Origin: an uncultured Lachnospiraceae bacterium
GTDB taxonomy: Bacteria > Bacillota > Clostridia > Lachnospirales > Lachnospiraceae
Assembly (NCBI GenBank): GCA_902779575.1
Contig: CACZBW010000006.1
Coordinates: 186,001 to 250,000, forward strand
Reading direction: 5' to 3'
DNA length: 64,000 nucleotides
In this document: positions 26,597-35,074 of the stretch, piece after piece
Layout of the letters: each line of letters starts with the position of its first letter
Numbering within the stretch: position 1 is the first letter of the stretch
Made by a program: the position numbers and the translations under genes
The notes under the pieces: model-generated
The model's database searches: none
What the model saw: only the letters and a program-made list of their open reading frames with translations
What the model was told of the DNA's origin: nothing

Positions 26597-27778
26597 TCAG
26601 TGATGGAAGAGGCGGATTCCCGTGAATACCATCGCCATGCCGTACTTGTTGCAGCAGTCGATGACCGCGTCGTCGCGGACGCTGCCTCCCGGCTCCGCCA
26701 CATACTGCACGCCGCTCTTGCGGGCGCGCTCGATGTTGTCCGAGAAGGGGAAGAAAGCGTCGGACCCGAGCGTCACGCCCTGCATCTGATCCAGCCATGC
26801 GCGCTTTTCTTCCGCCGTGAAAACTGCCGGCTTTTCGGTAAATACCTTCTGCCATGCCCCGTCCGCCAGGACATCTTCGTACCACTCCCCGATATAGACG
26901 TCGATGGCATTGTCGCGGTCCGCGCGCTTAATATCCGTGCGGAAAGGCAGATTCAGAACCTGCGGGCTCTGTCTCAGCCACCAGTTGTCCGCCTTGGATC
27001 CGGCAAGCCTGGTGCAGTGGACGCGGGACTGCTGGCCGGCTCCGACGCCGATGGTCTGGCCGTCCTTGACGAAGCATACCGAATTCGACTGGGTATACTT
27101 CAGAGTGATCAGGGAAATCTTGATATCCCGGATTGCTTCCGCGCCCAGGTCCTTATTCTCTGTGACAACATTTCCAAGGAAAGCGTCGTCGATTACCAGA
27201 TTCTGACGGCCCTGCTCAAAGGTCACGCCGAACACCTGCTTGCGCTCCAGCTCCGCCGGCCTGTAATCCGGATCGATCTGAATAACGACATAATTGCCGT
27301 TTTTCTTGCTTCTCAGGATCTCAAGCGCTTCCTCTGAAAAGGCGGGAGCGATCACGCCGTCCGATACTTCCCTCTTGATTATGGATGCCGTATCCGCGTC
27401 GCACTCGTCGGACAATGAAATAAAATCACCGAAACTGCTCATCCGGTCGGCTCCGCGGGCTCTCGCGTACGCGCAGGCCAGAGGCGACAGGTCTTTCTTC
27501 ATATCGTCCACCCAGTAAATCCTGCGGAGCGTCTCCGTCAGCGGAAGGCCGACCGCGGCGCCTGCCGGGGAGACATGCTTGAAGGAAGCGGCTGCCGGAA
27601 GGCCGGTTTCGCGCTTCAGCTCCGATACCAGCTGCCAGCCGTTCAGAGCGTCCAGAAAATTGATATAACCCGGTCTGCCGCTCAGAACCGTGATCGGCAG
27701 GTCCCTTCCGTCTTCCATATAGATCCTGGAAGGTTTCTGGTTCGGGTTGCAACCGTATTTCAGCTGTAATTCATTCAT
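26597..27778 (-). CDS. purH: Stand-alone AICAR formyltransferase (C-terminal half of PurH)
   Basis: Formylates AICAR to FAICAR using 10-formyl-tetrahydrofolate, the ninth step of IMP synthesis. It has 393 residues and matches only the transformylase part of bifunctional PurH: NELQLKYGCNPNQKPSRIY at the start, AASFKHVSPAGAAVG with the catalytic Lys-His, QSNSVCFVKDGQTIGVGAGQ, SDAFFPFSDNIE and the C-terminal GGSVRDDAVIDCC. The inosinicase half is absent; the step is supplied by the PurO-type gene 50 bp upstream, and the two form an operon. Confidence 0.96.
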   Translation of the reverse strand: MNELQLKYGCNPNQKPSRIYMEDGRDLPITVLSGRPGYINFLDALNGWQLVSELKRETGLPAAASFKHVSPAGAAVGLPLTETLRRIYWVDDMKKDLSPLACAYARARGADRMSSFGDFISLSDECDADTASIIKREVSDGVIAPAFSEEALEILRSKKNGNYVVIQIDPDYRPAELERKQVFGVTFEQGRQNLVIDDAFLGNVVTENKDLGAEAIRDIKISLITLKYTQSNSVCFVKDGQTIGVGAGQQSRVHCTRLAGSKADNWWLRQSPQVLNLPFRTDIKRADRDNAIDVYIGEWYEDVLADGAWQKVFTEKPAVFTAEEKRAWLDQMQGVTLGSDAFFPFSDNIERARKSGVQYVAEPGGSVRDDAVIDCCNKYGMAMVFTGIRLFHH

Positions 27779-27828
27779 GAAGATTCCATCCTTTCCGCGC
27801 CTGCAGCGCGCCTGCTCCGGCTTTTGCC

Positions 27829-28542
27829 TTATTCATTCTTATTTACGATTCTTGTCTCATATGTCCCGTCCGCGATATCGATATAACGGACAAAGAGGGA
27901 AACTTTGTTATCCTCGTTCAGGTTCTCCCATACCATCTTCGTGAAATCATCGATTCCGCCCTCGATGGCCACTCTGGCCGGCTCTCCCCTGAAACTCGGA
28001 AGCGGGCTGCCGTCAGACTGGTAAGTATGGATAAAATATCCTTCCCCTGCCCCGGGATGATCGTAATGGAAGGTAAAGCGCTCGCAGCAGGAAGGATCCC
28101 CGTCCGCACTCTTAAGGATGCTCATCCGGCAGGAATACGCGCCGTCCTTCACGGTGAGGAGCGCGGAAATCCTGGGTGTGTAATTCGGAGCGTCCGGCTC
28201 GAATTCCCTTGATTCCAGCGCTTCGGCAAAGGTCTTTCCGGCTTTCAGGCCGTCATACACGGTATCCGTCTGATCGCCGTTTGTCACAATCGTATGCTCT
28301 CCCAGCACTCTGACCGGAGCGTAGATGATGAGACTCGGATCGGTAAGCTTCGAAGGATCGAAAGCCTGTGTCCGGATTCCCTCCCCGTCAGTGATGAACA
28401 CACGGTTTCTGCTGTTCACACTGCGTCCCATAATAAAATATGCGGTCACCGCGTACCTGCCGTCCGCCGAACGGCCTGCCACGATACCGCGTCCCGGATA
28501 GGTATTGCCGGAAAGCTCCTGCTTCAGAGATAAAAGTGTCAT
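27829..28542 (-). CDS. purO: IMP cyclohydrolase, PurO type
   Basis: Closes FAICAR to IMP, the last step of purine synthesis. Its 237 residues belong to the archaeal-type PurO family, which is unrelated to the N-terminal half of PurH. Family blocks are NTYPGRGIVAGRSADGRYAV, YFIMGRSVNSRNRVF, VTNGDQTDTVYDGL, EPDAPNYTPRISAL and the C-terminal SLFVRYIDI. MTLLSLKQEL at 28542 has GAGAGG upstream; the open frame starts 21 codons earlier. It is the first gene of the operon with the AICAR transformylase. Confidence 0.93.
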   Translation of the reverse strand: MTLLSLKQELSGNTYPGRGIVAGRSADGRYAVTAYFIMGRSVNSRNRVFITDGEGIRTQAFDPSKLTDPSLIIYAPVRVLGEHTIVTNGDQTDTVYDGLKAGKTFAEALESREFEPDAPNYTPRISALLTVKDGAYSCRMSILKSADGDPSCCERFTFHYDHPGAGEGYFIHTYQSDGSPLPSFRGEPARVAIEGGIDDFTKMVWENLNEDNKVSLFVRYIDIADGTYETRIVNKNE

Positions 28543-28616
28543 ATCCGATCCTCTCTTTCTGTACTGTTCACAGCCTCGAACCGAAGCTGCGCTGCCGCGG
28601 TTCAAAGTCCGGTAAA

Positions 28617-28645
28617 AATATATAAATGATCCGCTGAAAAGTCAA
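28617..28645 (-). promoter_or_regulatory. Sigma-A promoter of the purO-purH operon
   Basis: Minus strand TTGACT (28640-28645), 17-bp spacer, TATATT (28617-28622); five of six consensus bases in each hexamer. The leader is about 70 nt. A weak match to the arm of the scattered palindromic repeat (TACTGTTCACAGCCT) lies in it at 28562. Confidence 0.7.
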
Positions 28646-28696
28646 GACAAAGCTAAGGCGCCTGTGCAGCGCTTTCAGCGGCATTTTGCACAAAAA

Positions 28697-28746
28697 GCAC
28701 CTCCGGGGCCGGCGTGACCTGATCGGCCGCTGCAGTCCCGGAGGCA
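28697..28746 (-). terminator. Terminator of the SbcD/YhaN-like operon
   Basis: TGCCTCCGGG (28737-28746) pairs with CCCGGAGGTG (28698-28707) on the minus strand, followed by a short T run. The loop is long. Confidence 0.6.
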
Positions 28747-28784
28747 GAACTCCTGTCCATACCGGTTCCGGCCGGTCCGGAATG

Positions 28785-30779
28785 TTAAGCGCGGATCCCG
28801 GCCAGAAGGTCCAGCTCCCTGCGCTGGCAGGTAAAGAGGATGACCTGCCTGCCCGAGCTGTGCAGATAGCGCAGCGCCTGTTCGAGCCGTTCGTCATCAT
28901 ACATGACAAAAGGCTCATCCAGCACCGCGGGGATGCCCGTTCCGCCCGCCAGCAGCTCTCCGGCAGCCAGCCGCAGGGCAAAATAAACCTGCTCCATGGT
29001 CCCGTAGCTGACCTGGCTGATCTGAAGCAGATGGTCCCTGGTGCTGATCCGCAGCTGCATGCGTTCATCCAGGCTGACGCTGTCATAGCGCCCTTCCGTC
29101 AGCGCGCAGAGCAGTTCCGAAACCCGGCTGCTGAAGCGGCTTCCCGATTCATGGTAGATTCTGCCGGAAAGCTCGCTTATGCGCTCGGACGCCAGATCAA
29201 TCGCCTTCAGTTCAATCTCGTACTCCGCAAGACTTCCCTTCCGGCTGTACAGTCCTTCCAGTTCCTCCCTGAGCAGCTGGAGGCGGTCCTGCTTGACGCG
29301 GATCTGCCTTAAGAGTTCCTCACGCTTTCCGCTCGCTCTTTCCTGCCGCAGGGCTTCTTCCTCACGCTTTCCTCCCGCGCTCTCCTGCCGCAGGGTTTCT
29401 TCCCCGCGCTTTCCTGCCGCGCTTTCCTGCTCCGGGGCTTCTTGCCCGCGCTTTCCGCCCGCTCTTTCCTGCTCCGGGGCTTCCTGCCCGTTCTTTCTCT
29501 TCTCCAGCATTCTGGCTACTTCACGGGCACGTTCACGCTTATCCTCTTCTTCCTGTTCTCTGAGGGTCTTCTCCAGCCTCTTTCTTTTCTCCCGTTCTTC
29601 CTCCTCCCGGGCTCTGCGGATTTTCTCCCGTCTCTGCTCCAGAATTCTCCGCCTCTGGTCTCCGTAATCGGGATCGTCGGGATCATCCCGGAAGCCGAAA
29701 TGCTTTTCCAGGAATTCCTCCCGCTTTACCTGCCGGACCACCCGCTCTGTCTTCCCCACCGGATGCCGCAGTTCCCAGACAAAGCGGCAGCCAAACAGAA
29801 GCAGCACCGCGCCGGCAGCTGACAGTCCCCAGCGCAGTAGACTGTCCGTACTTCTCACCGCACAGGCGATCACCAGAATGCCTGCGGCAAAGGAAAGCAG
29901 CACCAGAGCGGGAAGAAGCAGTCCTTCCTTCTCATCGTCTCCCGGTTCCGCATCCGGCAGCAGGGACTGTCCCCTCTCTCCTGAATCGACGTCTGTCGAT
30001 TCGAACTGTTTTCTGCCGTCCGCCGCTTCCGCGGCTGCGTCTTCGACAGTTCCGTGCAGCGGTTCTCCTTCGCGGATTCTCTCAAAAGCGGGCGCTTTTC
30101 CGAAGCTTTTTTCCTCCCCGGAAGCATTTCGCCGGTCTGAAAGGTGTTCCAGCTCCGTCCGGATATACTCCGTCTCCTCCAGATTTCTGCGGATTTTCTC
30201 ATCGATCTCCGCCATCTGCTTCACTCTGGCCGCATCCGTCTCCCGGCGCTTTTTCTTCAGGGCGTCTTTTGCGGCGTTGACGTCCAGATTCGCGTCTCCC
30301 GTCTGCTCAATATTGACCAGGTAATCCCTCAGATGTTCTCCCAGCTGACGGCTTGTGGCGCTCCCGGCCTGGCGGATGAAGAAAGTGTTATCGAAATCTG
30401 TCTCACTCAGCCTCCCTGTAAATGCATCCAGCATCCCCTGCGCGTCTTCCGCTTCGGTCCCGTCCGTCTCGCAGATCACCCGCAGGCTTTCATCCGAACG
30501 GTTGAAATTCCGCTCGATCCGGTAGATCTTTTCTTCAAAAAGAAGCCTCAGGCTCCCCGCGAAATAATCCGGATTTTCCCATGGCTGCCGCAGCTGGTAC
30601 TCATCGAGGCTTCGCGACCTGTTCCGGGAAAGGCCGTAAAACATGGCCCGTATAAAAGCATGAAGCGTACTTTTTCCGGTCTCATTTCCGCCGGAGATAA
30701 TATTCACGCCGGAATGCAGTTTCAGCCTGTAGTCTGTAAATTTTCCGAAATGTTTTAAATGTAATTCCAGAATCTCCAT
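28785..30779 (-). CDS. SbcC/YhaN-like AAA ATPase with central membrane segments
   Basis: Large ATPase of 664 residues. The N-terminal ABC/SMC half holds Walker A ISGGNETGKSTL near residue 32; the C-terminal half holds the signature-like VSYGTMEQVYFALRLAAGEL and Walker B PAVLDEPFVMYDDERL. Between them lie two hydrophobic segments (about 290-345; LLLPALVLLSFAAGILVIAC) and a long charged coiled coil. YhaN-type relatives in Firmicutes also carry such segments and pair with an SbcD-like nuclease. It probably processes DNA ends or recombination intermediates. MEILELHLKHFG at 30779 is the natural start. Four tandem 14-residue repeats lie near residues 430-486. Confidence 0.88.
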   Translation of the reverse strand: MEILELHLKHFGKFTDYRLKLHSGVNIISGGNETGKSTLHAFIRAMFYGLSRNRSRSLDEYQLRQPWENPDYFAGSLRLLFEEKIYRIERNFNRSDESLRVICETDGTEAEDAQGMLDAFTGRLSETDFDNTFFIRQAGSATSRQLGEHLRDYLVNIEQTGDANLDVNAAKDALKKKRRETDAARVKQMAEIDEKIRRNLEETEYIRTELEHLSDRRNASGEEKSFGKAPAFERIREGEPLHGTVEDAAAEAADGRKQFESTDVDSGERGQSLLPDAEPGDDEKEGLLLPALVLLSFAAGILVIACAVRSTDSLLRWGLSAAGAVLLLFGCRFVWELRHPVGKTERVVRQVKREEFLEKHFGFRDDPDDPDYGDQRRRILEQRREKIRRAREEEEREKRKRLEKTLREQEEEDKRERAREVARMLEKRKNGQEAPEQERAGGKRGQEAPEQESAAGKRGEETLRQESAGGKREEEALRQERASGKREELLRQIRVKQDRLQLLREELEGLYSRKGSLAEYEIELKAIDLASERISELSGRIYHESGSRFSSRVSELLCALTEGRYDSVSLDERMQLRISTRDHLLQISQVSYGTMEQVYFALRLAAGELLAGGTGIPAVLDEPFVMYDDERLEQALRYLHSSGRQVILFTCQRRELDLLAGIRA
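29322..29489 (-). repeat. 42-bp tandem repeat inside the YhaN-like gene, four copies
   Basis: Four in-frame 42-bp units encode GQEAPEQERAGGKR, GQEAPEQESAAGKR, GEETLRQESAGGKR and EEEALRQERASGKR. The copies diverge from one another, so the array is not very recent, but it can change length without breaking the frame. It lies in the charged coiled-coil arm. Confidence 0.85.
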
Positions 30780-30874
30780 TGTCCTGTTCCTGAATTCTCT
30801 ATTAAGACCCCGTATCCATATCCGGATTTCCCTGCTCATTTCCGGCCTTCGTCAGACAGCCGGGGAGTCCCACT

Positions 30875-31930
30875 TCAATCCTTCATGCTTCCCAGAAGGG
30901 CTTCCAGCCCGTACTGAAGAGCCTTCTGCTGAACCTCCTCCGTTTTCCTTCCTTCAAAACTCTCGATATAGCGCCCGATCAGCTGGCCCCGGAAGCGCTC
31001 CTTCAGCTCTTCCATATGGAAAGCGGGAACCGTCCTGTCCGTGACGTCCAGGACCATCCCGCAGCCGAGCAGCGTTTCTTTATCGATATACATTCCCGGA
31101 TCGCGCTGTCCGCTGATGACCAGACGGTAAATATTCTCCTCTCCCCGCTCTTTCACCGCTTCCGCCGCCCTGTCCCGGATAGCCAGAAAAGTGTCTTCCT
31201 CAGCGGCCTCAACCGTCAGCGTCACATATTCCCGCGGCGCCCTGCGGATGAATTCCGTCCGCACACTGTGCCCGAAGGTCTCGGCGAAAATATATCCGTG
31301 GGGGCCTTCATCCCCTGCGTCGATCGGAGACAGGGCCCCGCTGTAAATGGCTTTCTCCGGAATCAGCACTGTCGGTTTGTGAATATGCCCCAGCGCAATG
31401 TAATCGAAGCCGGAATCCCGCAGAGCCTGCGGCCGGATCGGAATATGGGAGGCGTCTCCGCCGTGCGCCAGCAGAATATGAAAATAATCATTCTCATCCG
31501 GACGGATCCGGTCATAGCGCGCTTCCGGAATATCGCGGCGGTCATAGGAAAAACCGTAAATCTCGCATCCCAGACCGGGGAAGCGTACACACTCGCAGCG
31601 GCTGTCGGAAAGAAAAGCCACATTGCGGGCAAATTCAAAATCGAGCCAGGCGCTTCCCTCATAGGCGCAGTCATGGTTGCCGGCAATCAGCGCGAAACAC
31701 AGATCCGGATATGAGCGGAACAGATAATTCAGTTCCCGGAGCTCATTGATTCCCGGCGGATTGTGAAAAAGGTCTCCGGCAATCAGGACCAGTTCCGCCT
31801 TCATGCGGGAAGCATCCTCAAGTGCGTCCCGGAAGGTCTCCCAGAGCTCGGAAGCCCTTTTCGCCCCCCATTCGCTTCTCCCGTCCGGAATACAGCCCAG
31901 ATGTACGTCTGCCATATGTATAAACCGCAT
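30875..31930 (-). CDS. SbcD-like DNA repair exonuclease
   Basis: Metallophosphoesterase of 351 residues related to SbcD/Mre11/YhaO. The five metal motifs are present: FIHMADVHLG, LIAGDLFHN, LIAGNHDCA, LLAHGG and ALGHIHKP. A C-terminal capping and partner-binding region follows. It is encoded 95 bp upstream of the YhaN-like ATPase and in the same direction; nuclease-ATPase pairing is the rule in this family. It acts with that partner on double-strand ends or hairpins. Confidence 0.92.
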   Translation of the reverse strand: MRFIHMADVHLGCIPDGRSEWGAKRASELWETFRDALEDASRMKAELVLIAGDLFHNPPGINELRELNYLFRSYPDLCFALIAGNHDCAYEGSAWLDFEFARNVAFLSDSRCECVRFPGLGCEIYGFSYDRRDIPEARYDRIRPDENDYFHILLAHGGDASHIPIRPQALRDSGFDYIALGHIHKPTVLIPEKAIYSGALSPIDAGDEGPHGYIFAETFGHSVRTEFIRRAPREYVTLTVEAAEEDTFLAIRDRAAEAVKERGEENIYRLVISGQRDPGMYIDKETLLGCGMVLDVTDRTVPAFHMEELKERFRGQLIGRYIESFEGRKTEEVQQKALQYGLEALLGSMKD

Positions 31931-32103
31931 CCTGCATTACTCCCTTGTACCCTCATCCCGCGCCCGTTTCTGAACGAATCCTGATATCTGAATCTGTCTG
32001 CCGGCTCCTATGTGCCGGCAGCAGACAAGCCGCAGAAAAACAGCCTGCGGAAGCCTGCTGTACACAGCGCTCCGCAGCGCAGGAAATATTTTCAGTCAAT
32101 TAA

Positions 32104-32141
32104 AGTATATCATGGAATTTTCCCGCCTGCCATGATATACT
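32104..32141. promoter_or_regulatory. Perfect inverted repeat upstream of mscL
   Basis: AGTATATCATGG (32104-32115) and CCATGATATACT (32130-32141) are exact complements separated by 14 bp. The right arm contains a -10-like TATACT, so it could be an operator over the mscL promoter. No clear -35 is seen. Confidence 0.4.
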
Positions 32142-32229
32142 GTTTCTGTTTACAGGGCTGCGTCCTCCGGCCGGGTTCCGGCTGTCAGGACCAGACGGAA
32201 GAAATGGCATCAAGAAGGGAGAGTATGTT

Positions 32230-32667
32230 ATGGGAATGGTAAGTGAGTTTAAAGAATTTATCATGCGCGGCAACGTCATGGATATGGCTGTCGGTGTCAT
32301 CGTCGGCGGTGCGTTCAACACGATCGTACAGTCTCTGGTCAACGACATCATCATGCCCGTGATCTCGCTGGCAACCGGCAAGATTGATTTTTCCAACCTG
32401 TTCATTTCACTGAACGGTGAGAAATATGCCAGCCTTGCGGCAGCCCAGGAAGCCGGCGCATCTGTATTCGCATATGGAAACTTCATCCAGAATATCCTGC
32501 AGTTCCTCATTGTGGCTTTCGCGCTGTTCGCCGTAATCAAAGGCATGAACAAGCTTCGCAGACCCGCGCCGGAAGCTGCTCCGACCACAAAGATCTGCCC
32601 GTTCTGCAAGAACGAAGTCCCGATCGAAGCTACCCGCTGCGGACACTGCACCAGCGAACTCAAATAA
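32230..32667 (+). CDS. mscL: MscL mechanosensitive channel with C-terminal zinc ribbon
   Basis: Pentameric large-conductance channel that opens under membrane tension to release solutes during hypo-osmotic shock. It has 145 residues. The N-terminal helix and TM1 read EFKEFIMRGNVMDMAVGVIVGG; TM2 is near residues 84-105 (FIQNILQFLIVAFALFAVI). The usual C-terminal helix is replaced or extended by a cytoplasmic zinc ribbon, CPFCKNEVP...CGHC, in the last 30 residues. GGGAGAG precedes the ATG. It is flanked by a strong terminator shared with the converging xpt. Confidence 0.95.
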   Translation: MGMVSEFKEFIMRGNVMDMAVGVIVGGAFNTIVQSLVNDIIMPVISLATGKIDFSNLFISLNGEKYASLAAAQEAGASVFAYGNFIQNILQFLIVAFALFAVIKGMNKLRRPAPEAAPTTKICPFCKNEVPIEATRCGHCTSELK

Positions 32668-32680
32668 TCATATAGAAATA

Positions 32681-32706
32681 ATACCCCGCTGCGGACAGCG
32701 GGGTAT
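32681..32706. terminator. Bidirectional terminator between mscL and xpt
   Basis: A perfect 11-bp stem ATACCCCGCTG/CAGCGGGGTAT (32681-32691 with 32696-32706) around a 4-base loop. Confidence 0.88.
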
Positions 32707-32712
32707 TTCTTA

Positions 32713-33291
32713 TTACTGACGGAACACGATCTCTCCTGTCCGGTCATCCATACTCTCTATGATCGCCAGCGACTCCACGCGGATGCCTTTCTGACGCAGG
32801 ATCCTTCCTCCCTGCTGGAAACCCTTCTCAATTACGATCCCGACCCCCTCAACTGTCGCTCCGGCGCTCATGATCAGATCGATCAGTCCGTTCACAGCGC
32901 AGCCGTTCGCCAGGAAATCATCTATGATCAGGACGTGATCTTCTTCGGAGAGGAACTTTTTGGCAACAATCACATCATATGTGCGCTTGTGAGTGAAGGA
33001 TTCGATCTTCGTCGTGTACATCTCCCCGTCCAGGTTTACGCTTTTCGCTTTCTTGGCAAAGACCACGGGCACATGAAAATGCTGTGCGGTGACGCAGGCG
33101 ATTCCGATCCCGGAAGCCTCTATAGTCAGAATTTTATTGACCGGCCGGTCCGCGAAAAGCCTTTTGAATTCTTCCCCAAGCTTATTAAACAGATCCACAT
33201 CCATCTGATGGTTCAGAAAACTGTCTACCTTCAGAATCTCACCGGGCTTCACAACGCCGTCTTTTCTGATACGCTCTTCTAATAATTTCAT
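32713..33291 (-). CDS. xpt: Xanthine phosphoribosyltransferase
   Basis: Salvages xanthine to XMP with PRPP. It has 192 residues. Landmarks are [39 protein letters not shown] and the PRPP loop [13 protein letters not shown]. It stands alone here, not followed by a xanthine permease gene as in Bacillus. No purine riboswitch is visible in the leader; expression depends on a plain promoter at 33348-33376. Confidence 0.97.
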   Translation of the reverse strand: MKLLEERIRKDGVVKPGEILKVDSFLNHQMDVDLFNKLGEEFKRLFADRPVNKILTIEASGIGIACVTAQHFHVPVVFAKKAKSVNLDGEMYTTKIESFTHKRTYDVIVAKKFLSEEDHVLIIDDFLANGCAVNGLIDLIMSAGATVEGVGIVIEKGFQQGGRILRQKGIRVESLAIIESMDDRTGEIVFRQ

Positions 33292-33347
33292 CTGCTCCCT
33301 CCGCTGTCCAGAAATATCTGAAGAAACTGCTGATTTGCTGTGAATGC

Positions 33348-33376
33348 ATTATAGCCCATTTGCAGGCATATGAAAA
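33348..33376 (-). promoter_or_regulatory. Promoter of xpt
   Basis: Minus strand perfect -10 TATAAT (33348-33353), 17-bp spacer and a weak -35 TTTTCA (33371-33376), about 55 bp before the start. Confidence 0.55.
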
Positions 33377-33395
33377 GAAAAAGGATCGTTCTTTT

Positions 33396-34694
33396 TCAGT
33401 AGCAGAACACTTTCACTCCGTGAGCCGGGATGAGGCAGGCCAGGGAACCCGTGCGCAGAACAGGCTGCTCACCGGTCCAGATCTCGCGGACCGGACCTTC
33501 CTCATATGCTTTCAGACCGTATTCCTCAAGGGCGCCGGGGTAACAGTGCACGGCCCGTTCCTCGTCCGCCAGATTAAACATGGCAATATACCCCGTCTTT
33601 TTCTCCGGATCAGAGGAAACCCAGACGGCGCAGTCATCGGTGCGTACCAGCTGCTTTGCATACTGCCCGTTTTTATGCATTGCCAGAATATCGCGGTTGG
33701 TCAGGAGCGAAAGTGAAAACGGGTCCATCTTCGTCAGTTCGCCTCCGATCATCAGAGGCGATCCGAAGATTCCCCACAGACTCATCATGGTCTTCTGTTC
33801 CTCCCGCGTCAGACCGCATGGGCGCTCTTTCCGGCCGCCGAAGCAGCCCCCGATCACGCCGACCGGCAGCATATCGCAGTCCGGGTAGCATCCCGGCCGG
33901 TTCTTTCCCTCCCAGAGCTCACAGCGCCTGAACATATCCTTCAGAAGCGGCCACGAATCCCAGAAATCGTCGGTGATACGCCACATGTTGGCAGTCTGCG
34001 CATAAAAGGCAGCCTCGGAGATCTTTGCCGGTCCCGGCGAAAGAGAGAGAACCACCGGTCTGCCGCACTGCTGTATTGCCCGGCTGATCAGTTCGATCTC
34101 AGCATGCGAAGAAGGCGCGTCCTCGCGGCAGATATCATCGCATTTGATCAGATCTACGCCCCAGCCGGCATACAGCTGCATAAGAGAACTGTAATAGAGC
34201 TGCGCCTCCGGAAGGTTCACGCGCAGGCCGTACATGTCGGGATTCCACTGGCAGATACTGGACGGATCCGCCAGACGGTCCGCAGTCATCGCTGTCCCGT
34301 ACAGTCCCCTGTGTTCATGCGCCGCGCTCCGCGGAATGCCGCGCATAATATGGATGCCGAATTTCAGGCCCAGGGAATGAATATAGTCCGCCAGCGGTCC
34401 AAAACCTCTGCCGTCTTTCGATGACGGGAAGCGGACAGGATCCGGAATCAGGCGGGAGTATTCATCCATCATCACCTTTCCGAACGGGATGTACTGGAAG
34501 GTCTCACTCTCCGACCCGGCTCCGACGGCGTACCACTCAATGTCAACGACGATATACTCCCACCCGGATTCCTTCAGATGGGCCGCCATGTATTCGGCGT
34601 TGGCGCGGACCTGCGCTTCGTTCACCTCTGTATTGTAGTAATCATAGCTGTTCCAGCCCATCGGCGGCGTGGGGGCAAATTCATTCTTGTTCAT
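33396..34694 (-). CDS. Alpha-galactosidase, GH27 family
   Basis: Retaining glycosidase of 432 residues that removes terminal alpha-galactose from melibiose- and raffinose-type sugars or galactomannan fragments. The N-terminal TPPMGWNSYDYY is the GH27 signature; the nucleophile is in DLIKCDDIC near residue 184, and the acid/base lies in RITDDFW near 240. The C-terminal beta-sandwich ends at residue 432. No signal peptide is seen, so it is cytoplasmic and needs imported substrate. ATG 34694 has GGAGAA upstream; the open frame begins 23 codons earlier. No transporter adjoins it. Confidence 0.93.
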   Translation of the reverse strand: MNKNEFAPTPPMGWNSYDYYNTEVNEAQVRANAEYMAAHLKESGWEYIVVDIEWYAVGAGSESETFQYIPFGKVMMDEYSRLIPDPVRFPSSKDGRGFGPLADYIHSLGLKFGIHIMRGIPRSAAHEHRGLYGTAMTADRLADPSSICQWNPDMYGLRVNLPEAQLYYSSLMQLYAGWGVDLIKCDDICREDAPSSHAEIELISRAIQQCGRPVVLSLSPGPAKISEAAFYAQTANMWRITDDFWDSWPLLKDMFRRCELWEGKNRPGCYPDCDMLPVGVIGGCFGGRKERPCGLTREEQKTMMSLWGIFGSPLMIGGELTKMDPFSLSLLTNRDILAMHKNGQYAKQLVRTDDCAVWVSSDPEKKTGYIAMFNLADEERAVHCYPGALEEYGLKAYEEGPVREIWTGEQPVLRTGSLACLIPAHGVKVFCY

Positions 34695-35074
34695 GATAGT
34701 TCTCCGATCCTGTCTGTCTCTGATCCTGACAATCTCCCGGCCATCTCCCGGCCGGGCCGTCATGAAAAAACTGTTATCAGCGCAGCGGTTTTCTGAATTA
34801 TAGCACTTTTCTGTCCGGCGTGCGCCTGTAAGCCGGATTCCCGGAAGCGCTCCGCTTTACCGGCATAACTGCGCCCGGAGCTACGGAGACATATTCCGGT
34901 CTTCCGCGGGACAGCGCCCGGATACACGGCCATCAAACTGCCTTCCGGAGCAGCCCCGTCTTCCGCAGCTCTGTATATAAAAAAAGGACTTCGGGTTCTT
35001 TCCGAACCCTCGGTCCTTCTTTCTGTCATGCAAGTATGCTCTCTGCAGCTCTCTTTCAGATCCGGAAACAGGCC
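34695..35074. other. Gap between the alpha-galactosidase and PrsA-like genes
   Basis: No credible gene; the one open frame here runs through a terminator. It holds a perfect minus-strand -10, TATAAT at 34797-34802 (extended TGC form, no good -35), which is the likely alpha-galactosidase promoter, and the prsA terminator. Confidence 0.45.
34976..35020 (-). terminator. Terminator of the PrsA-like gene
   Basis: On the minus strand AAGGACCGAGGGTTCGG pairs with CCGAACCCGAAGTCCTT, with one 2-base mismatch, followed by a long T run. Confidence 0.85.

Noticed and set aside
33292-33395. A purine riboswitch before xpt
   Set aside because: The short leader lacks the conserved three-way junction sequences; only a promoter is visible.
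34760-35029. An 89-codon minus-strand frame
   Set aside because: It runs through the prsA terminator hairpin, has no ribosome binding site and no homologous look.
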